Assembly (NCBI GenBank): GCA_963757945.1
Contig: CAVWTN010000001.1
Coordinates: forward strand, 186,001-250,000
Direction of reading: 5' to 3'
DNA from: CAVWTN01 sp963757945
GTDB taxonomy: Bacteria > Vulcanimicrobiota > Vulcanimicrobiia > Vulcanimicrobiales > Vulcanimicrobiaceae
DNA length: 64,000 nucleotides
The notes beneath the pieces are model-generated. The model saw nothing but the letters and a program-made list of their open reading frames with translations. It ran no database searches and was not told where the DNA came from. A program made the translations under genes and the position numbers. Below, in pieces: positions 9,094 to 17,457 of this stretch (position 1 is its first letter; each line of letters opens with the position of its first letter).

Positions 9094-9693
9094 TTGCGCG
9101 AAGCGGAGATCGCGGATGCGTTCGCGCTCTTCGAGCGGGCATTTCGCTCCGAACGGATCGCACGAAATATGGAAGAAGCGCCCTCGCCGGCGCTTCTTTC
9201 GATTTGGCGCTTCCTGCGGCGCAACGAACCCGGCGGATTCATCGGTGCGTTCGAAGACGAGCGGCTCGCCGGTTATGCGATCTTCAGCGCAAGCGTGCGC
9301 GCCGTGCAACGGCGCGCGCTGCTTTCGGGAGCCTGGCTCGGCTGGGCGTTCCAGTTCGCACGCGGGCCGGGCGCGCTGCGGCCGCGCGTGCTGCTCGTGC
9401 GGCTTGCGAACAAGCTGAGTTTCGTTCGTGACGGCGCGCGTTTTCGCGAGCGTGGCGCTGCGCAACTGATCAATCTCGCCGTCGATCCCGCAGCACAGAA
9501 TCGCGGCTGCGGGAAGCTGCTCGTGCGCGCGGGGCTGGCGTATCTGCGTTCGTGCGGCGTTTCCGAATGCCGGCTCGAGGTGCGTCCGGAAAATCGCAGC
9601 GCCGTGCGCGTGTACGTTGCGACGGGCTGGTTCGAAGCCGGGCGAACGCGCGATGCGCAAGGCGAATGGCTCGTGATGCGCGCGCTCGTGTGA
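9094..9693 (+). CDS. GNAT-family N-acetyltransferase
   Basis: GNAT enzymes transfer an acetyl group from acetyl-CoA to an amine. The 199-residue product has the acetyl-CoA loop in motif A (LINLAVDPAAQNRGCGKLLV, with QNRGCG as the Q/RxxGxG/A pyrophosphate loop) and the C-terminal strand-helix pair LEVRPENRSAVRVYVATGW, typical of RimI-like members. The substrate cannot be read from sequence. The start is uncertain: TTG 9094 is the first usable codon after HU, but the frame is open further upstream (IVRS precedes it) and may begin inside the HU gene. Confidence 0.85.
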   Translation: MREAEIADAFALFERAFRSERIARNMEEAPSPALLSIWRFLRRNEPGGFIGAFEDERLAGYAIFSASVRAVQRRALLSGAWLGWAFQFARGPGALRPRVLLVRLANKLSFVRDGARFRERGAAQLINLAVDPAAQNRGCGKLLVRAGLAYLRSCGVSECRLEVRPENRSAVRVYVATGWFEAGRTRDAQGEWLVMRALV

Positions 9694-9703
9694 ACGCGCC
9701 GGA

Positions 9704-10048
9704 CTACTCCAGCGTGCGCTGCACTTCGTAGAGATGAAGGTGGATCCCGAACGCACCGGCGGCGGTCGTGACGCGCTCCCACGCGCTGCGCAGCGCCGGC
9801 ACGCCTTCCGCGCCGAAGCCGACGCCGGTGACGAGCGCCGCGATGCGCTCGTGATGGAGCGGCCGCGCGCGCAGGTCGGCGATCGTCGCTTCGGCGATTC
9901 TAACGATCGCTCGCGCGGAGGCGGGTCGCGTCGCGCGGACGTGATCGCAGAGCGCTTGAAGTGCCGCCACGAGATTTTCGAGCTGGTGCTCGCCCGGCTC
10001 CGGTGCGAGGTGCTCGGCCGGCGCATCCGGCGGGCGCAAATGGTCCAT
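9704..10048 (-). CDS. small protein of unknown function
   Basis: A 114-residue reading frame from ATG 10048 (preceded by GAAGAGAG) to TAG 9704. It is predicted to be mostly helical (HQLENLVAALQALCDHV, ASARAIVRIAEATIADL) and has no Cys motif, signal peptide or membrane segment. The open frame continues upstream through the tRNA-Pro gene on the other strand, but that part cannot be coding and is left out. I do not recognise a family. It is convergent with the acetyltransferase gene, with 10 bases between their stops. Confidence 0.55.
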   Translation of the reverse strand: MDHLRPPDAPAEHLAPEPGEHQLENLVAALQALCDHVRATRPASARAIVRIAEATIADLRARPLHHERIAALVTGVGFGAEGVPALRSAWERVTTAAGAFGIHLHLYEVQRTLE

Positions 10049-10160
10049 GCGGCGCTCTCTTCGACATCGCGGGCGGAAGCCTCCAATTCGGGCGAAGCGG
10101 GTGCTTTCGCCCGGCCGCGGCGGCATGGACCGGGATGATCCACTGCGAAGGGGCCCACAG

Positions 10161-10237
10161 CGGGACGTAGCGCAGCTTGGTAGCGCACCAGTCTGGGGGA
10201 CTGGGGGTCGCAGGTTCAAATCCTGTCGTCCCGACCA
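10161..10237 (+). tRNA. tRNA-Pro (anticodon GGG)
   Basis: A complete 77-base cloverleaf with encoded CCA. The acceptor stem CGGGACG pairs with CGTCCCG (10228-10234), the D-arm is GCGC...GCGC, the anticodon stem CCAGT/ACTGG encloses the loop CTGGGGG with anticodon GGG, and the T-arm has GCAGG-TTCAAAT-CCTGT. The first base C1, the discriminator A and the GGG anticodon are typical of bacterial tRNA-Pro. It decodes CCC (and CCU). A terminator hairpin follows immediately, so it is probably a single-gene transcript. Confidence 0.97.
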
Positions 10238-10243
10238 TTTGAG

Positions 10244-10274
10244 GACCCCGCGAGCGCAGGCTCGCGGGGTCTTT
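10244..10274 (+). terminator. intrinsic terminator after tRNA-Pro
   Basis: GACCCCGCGAGC (10244-10255) is perfectly complementary to GCTCGCGGGGTC (10260-10271), giving a 12-bp stem with a 4-base loop followed by TTT. It lies 7 bases after the tRNA 3' end. Confidence 0.85.
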
Positions 10275-10459
10275 GTGCCCCTGCCGCCGGACGGCTCCCT
10301 GTGGGCGGGCCTCCGCCTCGAATCGGCCGGCCGGGCGCAGCCGGGGTGCATCGATTTCAAGCGCGGGCGTTTCGTAGGGCTCGTGGTTCGAACGCAGGAG
10401 CGGAATGCAAGCGCAAGATGCCGGGAGCAATCCCGCGAGCCGGCCGCTACGCTCTAACG

Positions 10460-11437
10460 ATGAACGCGCAGACGCGCCCGATGGGGCGCACGGATTGGCT
10501 CTTCCTGATCGCGCTCTCGCTGCTCTGGGGCGGATCGTTCTTTTTCTTCAAAGTGCTCGTCGCGGAGTTGCCGCCGTTGACGATCGTGTTCGTACGCGTC
10601 GCGCTCGCCGCGGCGGCGTTGCTCGTCTTCGTCTATGCGACGGGGCGCAGGATGCCGGCCGACCCGCGCGTCTGGGGCGCGTTCGCCGTCATGGGGCTGC
10701 TCAACAACGTGGTTCCGTTCACGCTGATCGCCTGGGGTGAACGCGAGATCTCGAGCGGTCTCGCCTCGATCCTCAACGCGACGACGCCGATCTTCACCGT
10801 CGTCTTCGCGAGCGTGCTCACGAAGGACGAGCGACTGACGCCGGCGCGTTTCGGAGGCGTGATCCTCGGCATCCTGGGCGTCGCGCTCTTGATCGGTCCC
10901 GAGGCGGTGCGCGGCCTGAGCCTGACGAGTACCGCGCAGCTCGCGGTGCTCGGCGCCGCCCTGCTGTACGGTCTCGCGAACATCTTCGGCCGGCGCTTCG
11001 GGGCGTTAGGGCTCTCGCCGATCGTGACCGCGACGGGCCAGGTCACGACCTCCGCGCTCGTCTCGCTGCCGCTCGCGCTCGCGGTCGATCGTCCCTGGAC
11101 GTTCGCGCACGCGCCGTCGACGGCCGCAATCCTCTCGCTCGTGGGGATCGCGATCCTCTGCACGGCGCTCGCCTACGCGCTGTTCTTCAGGATCCTCGCC
11201 TCGGCCGGAGCGACGAACGTCTCGCTCGTGACGTTTCTGGTGGCCCCAAGCGCCCTGCTGCTCGGAATTGCGTTCCTCCACGAACGCCCGGAGTGGACGA
11301 GCCTCGCCGGGATGGCCGTGATCTTTTCCGGGCTCGCGCTGATCGACGGGCGGCTCCTTGCGCGCCGTCCTCCGCGGCCGAACGACGGCCGGGCCGTAGG
11401 AATGTCGCCGCCCGCGCGCGCACCTGGCCGGAGATGA
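10460..11437 (+). CDS. EamA/DMT-family transporter
   Basis: This is an inner-membrane drug/metabolite exporter of the DMT superfamily. From ATG 10460 it has 325 residues and about ten transmembrane helices arranged as two EamA repeats: the first around 12-140 (ALSLLWGGSFFFFK, then NATTPIFTVVFASVL), the second around 155-290 (LYGLANIFGRR, then VTFLVAPSALLLGIAFLHERP). The substrate is not predictable. About 220 bases before it, after the tRNA terminator, hold no gene. Its TGA overlaps the ATG of the LysE-type exporter, so the two export proteins form one transcription unit. Confidence 0.9.
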   Translation: MNAQTRPMGRTDWLFLIALSLLWGGSFFFFKVLVAELPPLTIVFVRVALAAAALLVFVYATGRRMPADPRVWGAFAVMGLLNNVVPFTLIAWGEREISSGLASILNATTPIFTVVFASVLTKDERLTPARFGGVILGILGVALLIGPEAVRGLSLTSTAQLAVLGAALLYGLANIFGRRFGALGLSPIVTATGQVTTSALVSLPLALAVDRPWTFAHAPSTAAILSLVGIAILCTALAYALFFRILASAGATNVSLVTFLVAPSALLLGIAFLHERPEWTSLAGMAVIFSGLALIDGRLLARRPPRPNDGRAVGMSPPARAPGRR

Positions 11438-12069
11438 TCGATCATCACGAATTGTTGCTGTTCATCCCCGCCATGCTCGCGATCACGTTCATGCCGGGCC
11501 CCGATATGCTCTTCGTCCTCGCGCTGAGCGCGCACGGCGGCGCGAAGCAGGGGATCGTCGGGGTCTTGGGGATCATCAGCGGCGGCTGCGTGCACGTCAC
11601 GGCGGCCGCGCTCGGTCTCTCGGCGTTGATCTTCCAGTCCGCGTTCTTGTTCTCGCTGTTGAAGACCGCCGGCGCCGGCTATTTGATCTTCCTCGGGCTG
11701 CGCACGCTCTTCGCGCGGGATCAAGGCGCGCCCGCGGATGGCCAGGCTCGCGTCGCCGGAGACAACTGGACGGCCTACCGGCGCGGGTTCATCACGAACG
11801 TGCTGAATCCGAAGGTCGCGCTGTTCATGCTCGCGTTCTTGCCGCAGTTCGTCGTCCCGGCGAACGGTCACGTCGGCCTGCAGATCGCGACGCTCGGCGG
11901 GATCTGGTTCGGGACGGGCCTCGTGGTCCTGAGCGCCGTCGCGCTCGCGGGCGGCGCGGTCGAAGGGCTGCGCCGCCGCAGCAGCCGGGCCCGGACCATC
12001 GAGCGCTACCTCACCGGGAGCATCTTCCTGGGCCTCGGGCTGCGGGTCGCGCTCCCCGACCGGCGCTAG
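11434..12069 (+). CDS. LysE/RhtB-family amino-acid exporter
   Basis: Exporters of this family pump amino acids or their derivatives out of the cell. The 211-residue product (ATG 11434, overlapping the EamA stop) has six predicted membrane helices. It shows the family signature near the N-terminus (FMPGPDMLFVLALSAHGGAKQG), GYLIFLGLRTLF in the third helix and the FITNVLNPKVALFMLAFLPQFV motif in the fourth. Length is typical (200-215). The substrate is unknown. The pairing with a DMT exporter suggests a shared efflux role, which is an inference. Confidence 0.92.
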   Translation: MIDHHELLLFIPAMLAITFMPGPDMLFVLALSAHGGAKQGIVGVLGIISGGCVHVTAAALGLSALIFQSAFLFSLLKTAGAGYLIFLGLRTLFARDQGAPADGQARVAGDNWTAYRRGFITNVLNPKVALFMLAFLPQFVVPANGHVGLQIATLGGIWFGTGLVVLSAVALAGGAVEGLRRRSSRARTIERYLTGSIFLGLGLRVALPDRR

Positions 12070-12103
12070 GAGACCTCGGGCCGGGCGATAATCTCCTTCG
12101 GTC

Positions 12104-14710
12104 GTGCAATCCGAGCTATCGAAGACTTACGACCCGGCGGCGGTCGAACGGGCGCGTTACGCGATCTGGGAGCAGAGCGGGGTCTTTCACGAGGACCCCG
12201 ATCCCGCGCGCCCGCCCTTCATCATCTCGATGCCGCCCCCGAACATCACGGGGCGGGCGCATCTGGGGCACGGCTCGACGTACACGCCGATGGACGTCCT
12301 GACGCGCTACCACCGCATGCTCGGCGAGAACGCGGATTGGATCCCGGGCCAAGACCACGCCGCGATCGCGACCGAAGCCGTCATGGTCCGCGAGCTCGCG
12401 AAAGAAGGGCTCACCCGCGATGGGCTCGGGCGCGAGGAATACCTGCGCCGCGTCTGGGCGTGGCGCGAGGAATACGGCGGGATCATCAACGATCAGTTTC
12501 GTCTGCTCGGGTTCGGGCCCGATTGGCAGCGCGAGCGTTTCACGCTCGACGCGGGCCTCTCCGCCGCCGTGCTCAAGGTCTTCGTCGAACTCTATCGCGA
12601 GGGCCTGATCTACCGCGGAACGCGTCTGGTCAATTGGGATCCGGTCTCGCAATCGACGCTCTCGGACGCGGAAGTGGACGACGAGGAACGCGCGGGATCG
12701 CTCTGGCACGTGCGCTACCCCGGGGCCGACGGTACGTTCTCGATCGAGGTCGCGACGACGCGCCCCGAGACGATGCTCGGCGATACCGCGGTCGCCGTCC
12801 ACCCGGATGACGAGCGTTACAGGCACCTCGTCGGCAAGTTCGTGATCCTCCCGCTCGCCGGACGCGAGATTCCGATCGTGGCGGACGCGGCCGTCGAACG
12901 CGATTTCGGAACCGGTGCGGTCAAGGTGACGCCGGCGCACGACGCGACCGACAACGAGATCGGCGAGCGGCATTCGCTGCCGATGCCGAGCGTGATCGGC
13001 TTCGACGGCAAGATGACGGCGGAATGTCCGCCCGCTTATCGCGGCTTGGACCGCTTCGAAGCGCGCGAGGCGGTCGTGCGCGATCTCGCGGCCGCGGGTC
13101 TGCTCGTGCGGACGGAACCGCACAGCTTGCGCGTGCCGATCAGCTCGCGTTCGGGCGCCGTCGTCGAGCCGTTGCTCTCGCTGCAGTGGTTCTGCACGAT
13201 GAAGACGCTCGCCGCGCCGGCGCTTGAAGCCTACCGCGACGGCCGGATCCGCTTCGTGCCGGAACGCTTCGGGCGAACCTACGAGCAATGGCTCGAGAAC
13301 ATCAAGGATTGGTGCATCTCGCGCCAAGTCTGGTGGGGTCATCAACTCCCGGTCTGGTACGCGCCGGACGGCGAGCCGATCGTCGCGGAGACCGAAGAAC
13401 AGGCGCGCGCGCTCGGCCGCGAGCGTTACGGCGACGGCGTCGAGCTGCGGCGTGATCCCGATACGCTCGACACCTGGTTTTCGAGCGGCCTGTGGCCGTT
13501 CTCGATCCTCGGCTGGCCGGAGGCGACCCCGGAAATGGCCTCGTGGTATCCCAATCAAGTGATGATCACGAGCCGCGACATCATCTTCCTGTGGGTCGCG
13601 CGCATGGCGATGCTGGGCATGAAATTCGCGGGCGGGATCCCGTTTCGCGACGTGTTCGTGACCCCGCTCGTGTTCGACATGCACGGCCGCAAGATGAGCA
13701 AGAGCCTGGGCAACTCGATCGATCCGCTCGATCTGATCGCGAAATACGGCGCCGACGCGACGCGCCTGGGCATCGTGCGTCAGATGCGCTTGGAATCGCA
13801 AGAGCTGCGCTTCGACGAACGCTTTTGCCAGAAGGCGCGCGATTTCAACACGAAGATGTGGAACGCGCTGCGCTACGTGCGCAGCCTGCCCGAGGGCTTG
13901 CCGAGCGCGGCGACGCTCCCGCGGGCCGAGCAGCTCACGCTCGCCGATCGCTGGATCCTCACGAAGCTGCGCGCGCTCGTCGAGCGCGTCACGGAGGGCT
14001 TGGACCGCTACGATCTCGGTCCCACGGCGGACGCACTGCTGGAGTTCGTGTGGTACGAATTCTGCGATTGGTATCTCGAAGCGACGAAGGTCCCATCGCC
14101 GACGCGCGCTCCGGTCCTCTCGTACGTGCTCAACGTCGCGATGCGGCTGTTGCACCCGTTCTGTCCCTTCGTCAGCGAAGAGATCTGGCTCGCGCTGCCG
14201 CACGACGGCGCGACGATCGTGACCGCCTCCTGGCCCGATCCCGTCGAGATCCCCGCGGATCCGGCGGCCGCCGCGCGCTACGAGCGGCTCAAGGGCGCCG
14301 TCGGAAAAGTGCGCGACATGCGCATCGAGCTGGGCTTTCCGCCCAGCCAAAAACTGACCGTCGAAGTCCCGCCGGCGCTCGATGCCGACGCGCGCAATCT
14401 GCTCGCCGCGCACGCGAACGCGACGATCGCCGAAGGGGCGGGGCTCGCCCAGGACGGCGATCCGCTCGCCGCCATCGTGGTCCAGGCGCCGGCGGCGCTG
14501 CTGCGCGCGCGCTACGCCAAGGAGGCGGTCAGGCTCGAGGCCGAGGTCGAGCGCCTGGTCCGCAAGCTTGGGAACGCCGGATTCACGAGCAAGGCGTCAT
14601 CCGACGTCGTTGCGAAAGAGCGCGAGAAGTTGGCAGGCTACGAGCAAGAACGCGAGCGCGTCCGGGCGCTCCTGGCCGGCCTCGACGTGGAGGGAGCGAC
14701 CCAGACGTGA
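12104..14710 (+). CDS. valS: valyl-tRNA synthetase
   Basis: This class I synthetase charges tRNA(Val). The 868-residue enzyme has the HIGH motif as HLGH at 53-56 (in PPPNITGRAHLGHGS), the editing CP1 domain with TTRPETMLGDTAVAVHPDDERY, the KMSKS motif at 530-534 (GRKMSKSLGNSIDPLD), the anticodon-binding helical domain, and a short C-terminal coiled coil (YAKEAVRLEAEVERLVRKL). The start is GTG 12104. No T-box leader is visible in the 34 bases before it. The TGA overlaps the GTG of pyrR. Confidence 0.97.
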   Translation: MQSELSKTYDPAAVERARYAIWEQSGVFHEDPDPARPPFIISMPPPNITGRAHLGHGSTYTPMDVLTRYHRMLGENADWIPGQDHAAIATEAVMVRELAKEGLTRDGLGREEYLRRVWAWREEYGGIINDQFRLLGFGPDWQRERFTLDAGLSAAVLKVFVELYREGLIYRGTRLVNWDPVSQSTLSDAEVDDEERAGSLWHVRYPGADGTFSIEVATTRPETMLGDTAVAVHPDDERYRHLVGKFVILPLAGREIPIVADAAVERDFGTGAVKVTPAHDATDNEIGERHSLPMPSVIGFDGKMTAECPPAYRGLDRFEAREAVVRDLAAAGLLVRTEPHSLRVPISSRSGAVVEPLLSLQWFCTMKTLAAPALEAYRDGRIRFVPERFGRTYEQWLENIKDWCISRQVWWGHQLPVWYAPDGEPIVAETEEQARALGRERYGDGVELRRDPDTLDTWFSSGLWPFSILGWPEATPEMASWYPNQVMITSRDIIFLWVARMAMLGMKFAGGIPFRDVFVTPLVFDMHGRKMSKSLGNSIDPLDLIAKYGADATRLGIVRQMRLESQELRFDERFCQKARDFNTKMWNALRYVRSLPEGLPSAATLPRAEQLTLADRWILTKLRALVERVTEGLDRYDLGPTADALLEFVWYEFCDWYLEATKVPSPTRAPVLSYVLNVAMRLLHPFCPFVSEEIWLALPHDGATIVTASWPDPVEIPADPAAAARYERLKGAVGKVRDMRIELGFPPSQKLTVEVPPALDADARNLLAAHANATIAEGAGLAQDGDPLAAIVVQAPAALLRARYAKEAVRLEAEVERLVRKLGNAGFTSKASSDVVAKEREKLAGYEQERERVRALLAGLDVEGATQT

Positions 14711-15270
14711 AGAGCGCGCTCGAAGCGGTGCGGCAACGCACGTTGATGTCGGCCGACCAGATCGATCGCGCGATCGCTCGTTTGGCGCACCAAATCTTGG
14801 AACCCGAGGATGCGCAGGACGGCGTCGTGCTGATCGGCATCCGCCGCGGCGGCGAGATCCTCGCGCGCCGGCTCGCCGCCAAGATCGAGGAGATCTCGGG
14901 ACAGAAGCCCGGCATCGGCTTCCTCAACATCAACCTCTATCGCGACGACGACGTGGCCCACGCGCTGCCGGAATCCGAGATCCACGAAGACCTCACGGGC
15001 AAAGTCGTCGTCATCGTGGACGACGTGCTGTATACCGGCCGCTCCGTGCGCTCGGCGCTGGACGCGGTGACCGATCTCGGGCGCCCGCGCGTCATCCGGC
15101 TCGCCGTCTTGATCGATCGCGGGCTGCGCGAGCTGCCGATCCAAGCCGATTTCGTCGGCCGCGTGATTCCGACGAGCCGCCGCGAGCACATCGACGTGCA
15201 TCTTTCCAAGAAATTCTCCGAATCCGATCGGGTGGTGATCGCAAACGAAGCCGAGCATGCGGGGGCGTAG
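14707..15270 (+). CDS. pyrR: PyrR bifunctional pyr regulator / uracil phosphoribosyltransferase
   Basis: In Bacillus, PyrR binds pyr mRNA in the presence of UMP to attenuate the operon, and it also has uracil phosphoribosyltransferase activity. The 187-residue protein has the PRPP-binding loop VVVIVDDVLYTGRSVRSAL, the N-terminal RTLMSADQIDRAIARLAHQI and the VLIGIRRGGEILARRL segment. It starts with a GTG overlapping the valS stop, so no untranslated leader precedes it. Any PyrR-controlled RNA structure would have to lie inside valS or elsewhere. It overlaps the start of pyrB by 14 bases. Confidence 0.95.
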   Translation: MKSALEAVRQRTLMSADQIDRAIARLAHQILEPEDAQDGVVLIGIRRGGEILARRLAAKIEEISGQKPGIGFLNINLYRDDDVAHALPESEIHEDLTGKVVVIVDDVLYTGRSVRSALDAVTDLGRPRVIRLAVLIDRGLRELPIQADFVGRVIPTSRREHIDVHLSKKFSESDRVVIANEAEHAGA

Positions 15271-16168
15271 TCTCCTCGATCTAGACGATCTCTCCGGCGA
15301 CGAACTCCACCATCTTCTCGATCGGGCGCGCGGGTTCGACCGGTCGCCCCCATCGCGCAGCCTGCTGCACGGAGTCTGCGTCGTCAACCTGTTTTTTGAA
15401 GCAAGCACGCGCACGTTCACGTCGTTCGCGATCGCCGAAGAACGGGTCGGCGCGGATATCGTCGCGCTGCCGCCGGGAACCTCGAGCCTTGGGAAAGGCG
15501 AGACGATCGCCGATACGGCGATCACGCTCGGCGCGATGGGCGTGGACGTGATCGTGGTGCGCCATCCGGAATCGGGGTTCCCTTACCGGCTGGCGGAAGC
15601 GTTCAACGGACACGTCATCAACGCGGGCGACGGCCGGCACGCGCATCCCACGCAGGCGCTGCTCGATCTGTTCACGCTGCAAAGCGAGTTCAATCATCTC
15701 GAGGGTCTGCGCGTGGCGCTCGTCGGCGACATCCTGCATAGCCGCGTCGCGCGCTCGAACATCATCGGATTGCGCCGCATGGGCGCGGACGTGACGCTGG
15801 TCGGCCCGCCGACGCTCCTTCCGGACGCGATGGCGCGCGAAGGCGTGCGCGTGGAACGCGATTTCGATGCGGTCCTGCCGCACGTCGACGCCGTGATGCT
15901 GCTGCGGATCCAGCGCGAGCGGATCGAATCGGCGGTCCTGCCCTCGCTGGACGACTACGCGCGCAACTACCGCATGGACTCGCAGCGCCTCGAGAAGCTG
16001 CCCGCGCACGCGATCGTGATGCACCCCGGTCCCTATAACCGGGGCGTCGAGTTGACCGAAGACGTGCTCGCGTGGAACCGCTGGCGCTACGCGCAGCAGG
16101 TCGCGCACGGCGTTCCGGTCCGCATGGCGGTCCTCGATTTCCTCGTCAACGTCCGGGTGCACGCATGA
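15257..16168 (+). CDS. pyrB: aspartate carbamoyltransferase catalytic chain
   Basis: PyrB catalyses the committed step of pyrimidine synthesis, carbamoyl phosphate plus aspartate to carbamoyl aspartate. The 303-residue product carries the carbamoyl-phosphate motif FFEASTRTFTSF, then HPTQALLDLFTL with the preceding GDGRHAH, the VALVGDILHSRVARSN loop and MHPGPYNRGVEL. Length is standard. No pyrI regulatory chain is present in the window. It overlaps pyrR by 14 bases and pyrC by 4, so the pyr genes are translationally coupled. Confidence 0.97.
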   Translation: MRGRSLLDLDDLSGDELHHLLDRARGFDRSPPSRSLLHGVCVVNLFFEASTRTFTSFAIAEERVGADIVALPPGTSSLGKGETIADTAITLGAMGVDVIVVRHPESGFPYRLAEAFNGHVINAGDGRHAHPTQALLDLFTLQSEFNHLEGLRVALVGDILHSRVARSNIIGLRRMGADVTLVGPPTLLPDAMAREGVRVERDFDAVLPHVDAVMLLRIQRERIESAVLPSLDDYARNYRMDSQRLEKLPAHAIVMHPGPYNRGVELTEDVLAWNRWRYAQQVAHGVPVRMAVLDFLVNVRVHA

Positions 16169-17457
16169 ACGTCTTGATCCGGGGCGGCCGGCTCATCGAT
16201 CCCGCAAACGACATCGACGCGTTGCTCGATCTGCGCATCGCGGGCGGGATCGTCGTCGAGATCGGCGAGCACCTCGCGCCCTCCGGCGAGGACGAGCAGA
16301 TCGTCGAAGCCGAGAACGCCGTCGTCGCGCCGGGCTTCATCGACATGCACGTGCACCTGCGGGAGCCCGGGCAGACGCACAAGGAGACGATCGCGAGCGG
16401 CGTCGCGGCGGCCGTCTGCGGCGGGTTCACGGCCGTCGCCTGCATGCCGAACACGGAGCCCGCGCTCGATTCGCCCGCGGCGATCTCCGAAGTGCTCTTG
16501 CTCGCGGCCCGCGCGAATCTCGCGCGCGTCTACCCGATCGGCGCGATCACGCGCGGACGGGCCGGCAAGGAGCTTGCGCCGTATTGGCGGCTGCACGACG
16601 CGGGTGCGGTCGCCTTCAGCGATGACGGCGCCTCCGTCGAGAATCCGCGCGTCCTGCGCCAGGCCGCGCTGTATGCGCGCGACGTGCCGGGCGTCTTCAT
16701 CTCGCACTGCGAGGATCCGCAGCTCAAGGGCGACGCGCTGATGAACGAGGGCGAAGCTTCGTTTCGCCTGGGGATCGCCGGGAGCTCCACGCTCGCCGAG
16801 GACGTGCAGATCGCGCGCGACCTGCTGATCGCGGGCGACACGCGCAAGCGCTTCCACATCGCCCACCTCTCGAGCCGCACGAGCGTCGAGTTGATGCGCT
16901 TCGCCCGCGCGCAAGGGATCGCCGCGACCTGTGAGGTCACGCCGCACCATCTCGGCCTTACGGACGACGGTTTCGAACTGTTCCGCGCCGATCGCAAGGT
17001 CAATCCGCCGCTGCGCGGCGAGGCGGACGTCGCCGCTCTGCGCGCCGCGGTGCGCGATGGGACGATCGACGTCTTCGCGAGCGATCACGCGCCGCACACG
17101 CGCGAGGAGAAGGCGCAATTGCTCAGCCGGGCGCCGGTCGGTTTTTCGGGGCTCGAGGTCGCGCTCGGCGCCTATCACGAGGCGCTGCCGGACCTTCCAT
17201 TGCGGCGCTGCGTGGAGTTGCTCTCGACCAATCCGGCGCGGATCCTCGGCGTCCCCGGCGGCGCGCTCCCGCTCGGCGCGCCCGGGGACGTGACCGTTTT
17301 CGGCGCGCGTTCCTGGCGGGTCGATTCGCATGCGTTTCGCTCGCTCGGGAAGAACACGCCCTACGATGGACGGCTCTTCGAGCGGCGCGCGCTCGCGACG
17401 ATCGTCGGCGGTCGCGTGGTGATGCAGAGCGGCGTGCCCGCCGCAGGCGCGCGATGA
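16165..17457 (+). CDS. pyrC: dihydroorotase, type I
   Basis: PyrC cyclises carbamoyl aspartate to dihydroorotate. From the ATG overlapping pyrB the protein has 430 residues. The amidohydrolase metal motif DMHVHLREPGQTHKETI is complete, ISHCEDP and IAHLSS supply further metal-binding His residues, and FASDHAPHTREEK supplies the catalytic Asp. This is the class I form usual in Gram-positives and many phyla. Its stop overlaps the carA start. Confidence 0.96.
   Translation: MNVLIRGGRLIDPANDIDALLDLRIAGGIVVEIGEHLAPSGEDEQIVEAENAVVAPGFIDMHVHLREPGQTHKETIASGVAAAVCGGFTAVACMPNTEPALDSPAAISEVLLLAARANLARVYPIGAITRGRAGKELAPYWRLHDAGAVAFSDDGASVENPRVLRQAALYARDVPGVFISHCEDPQLKGDALMNEGEASFRLGIAGSSTLAEDVQIARDLLIAGDTRKRFHIAHLSSRTSVELMRFARAQGIAATCEVTPHHLGLTDDGFELFRADRKVNPPLRGEADVAALRAAVRDGTIDVFASDHAPHTREEKAQLLSRAPVGFSGLEVALGAYHEALPDLPLRRCVELLSTNPARILGVPGGALPLGAPGDVTVFGARSWRVDSHAFRSLGKNTPYDGRLFERRALATIVGGRVVMQSGVPAAGAR

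Noticed and set aside
10049..10360. Upstream extension of the minus-strand gene at 9704
   Set aside because: It would run through the tRNA-Pro gene and its terminator; the part from ATG 10048 is the only plausible coding segment.
10375..10400. GGTTCGAAC sequence suggesting a second tRNA
   Set aside because: The flanking bases give no cloverleaf; there is no matching acceptor or anticodon stem.
12070..12103. T-box leader before valS
   Set aside because: Only 34 bases separate valS from the preceding exporter gene and no T-box core sequence or terminator is present.
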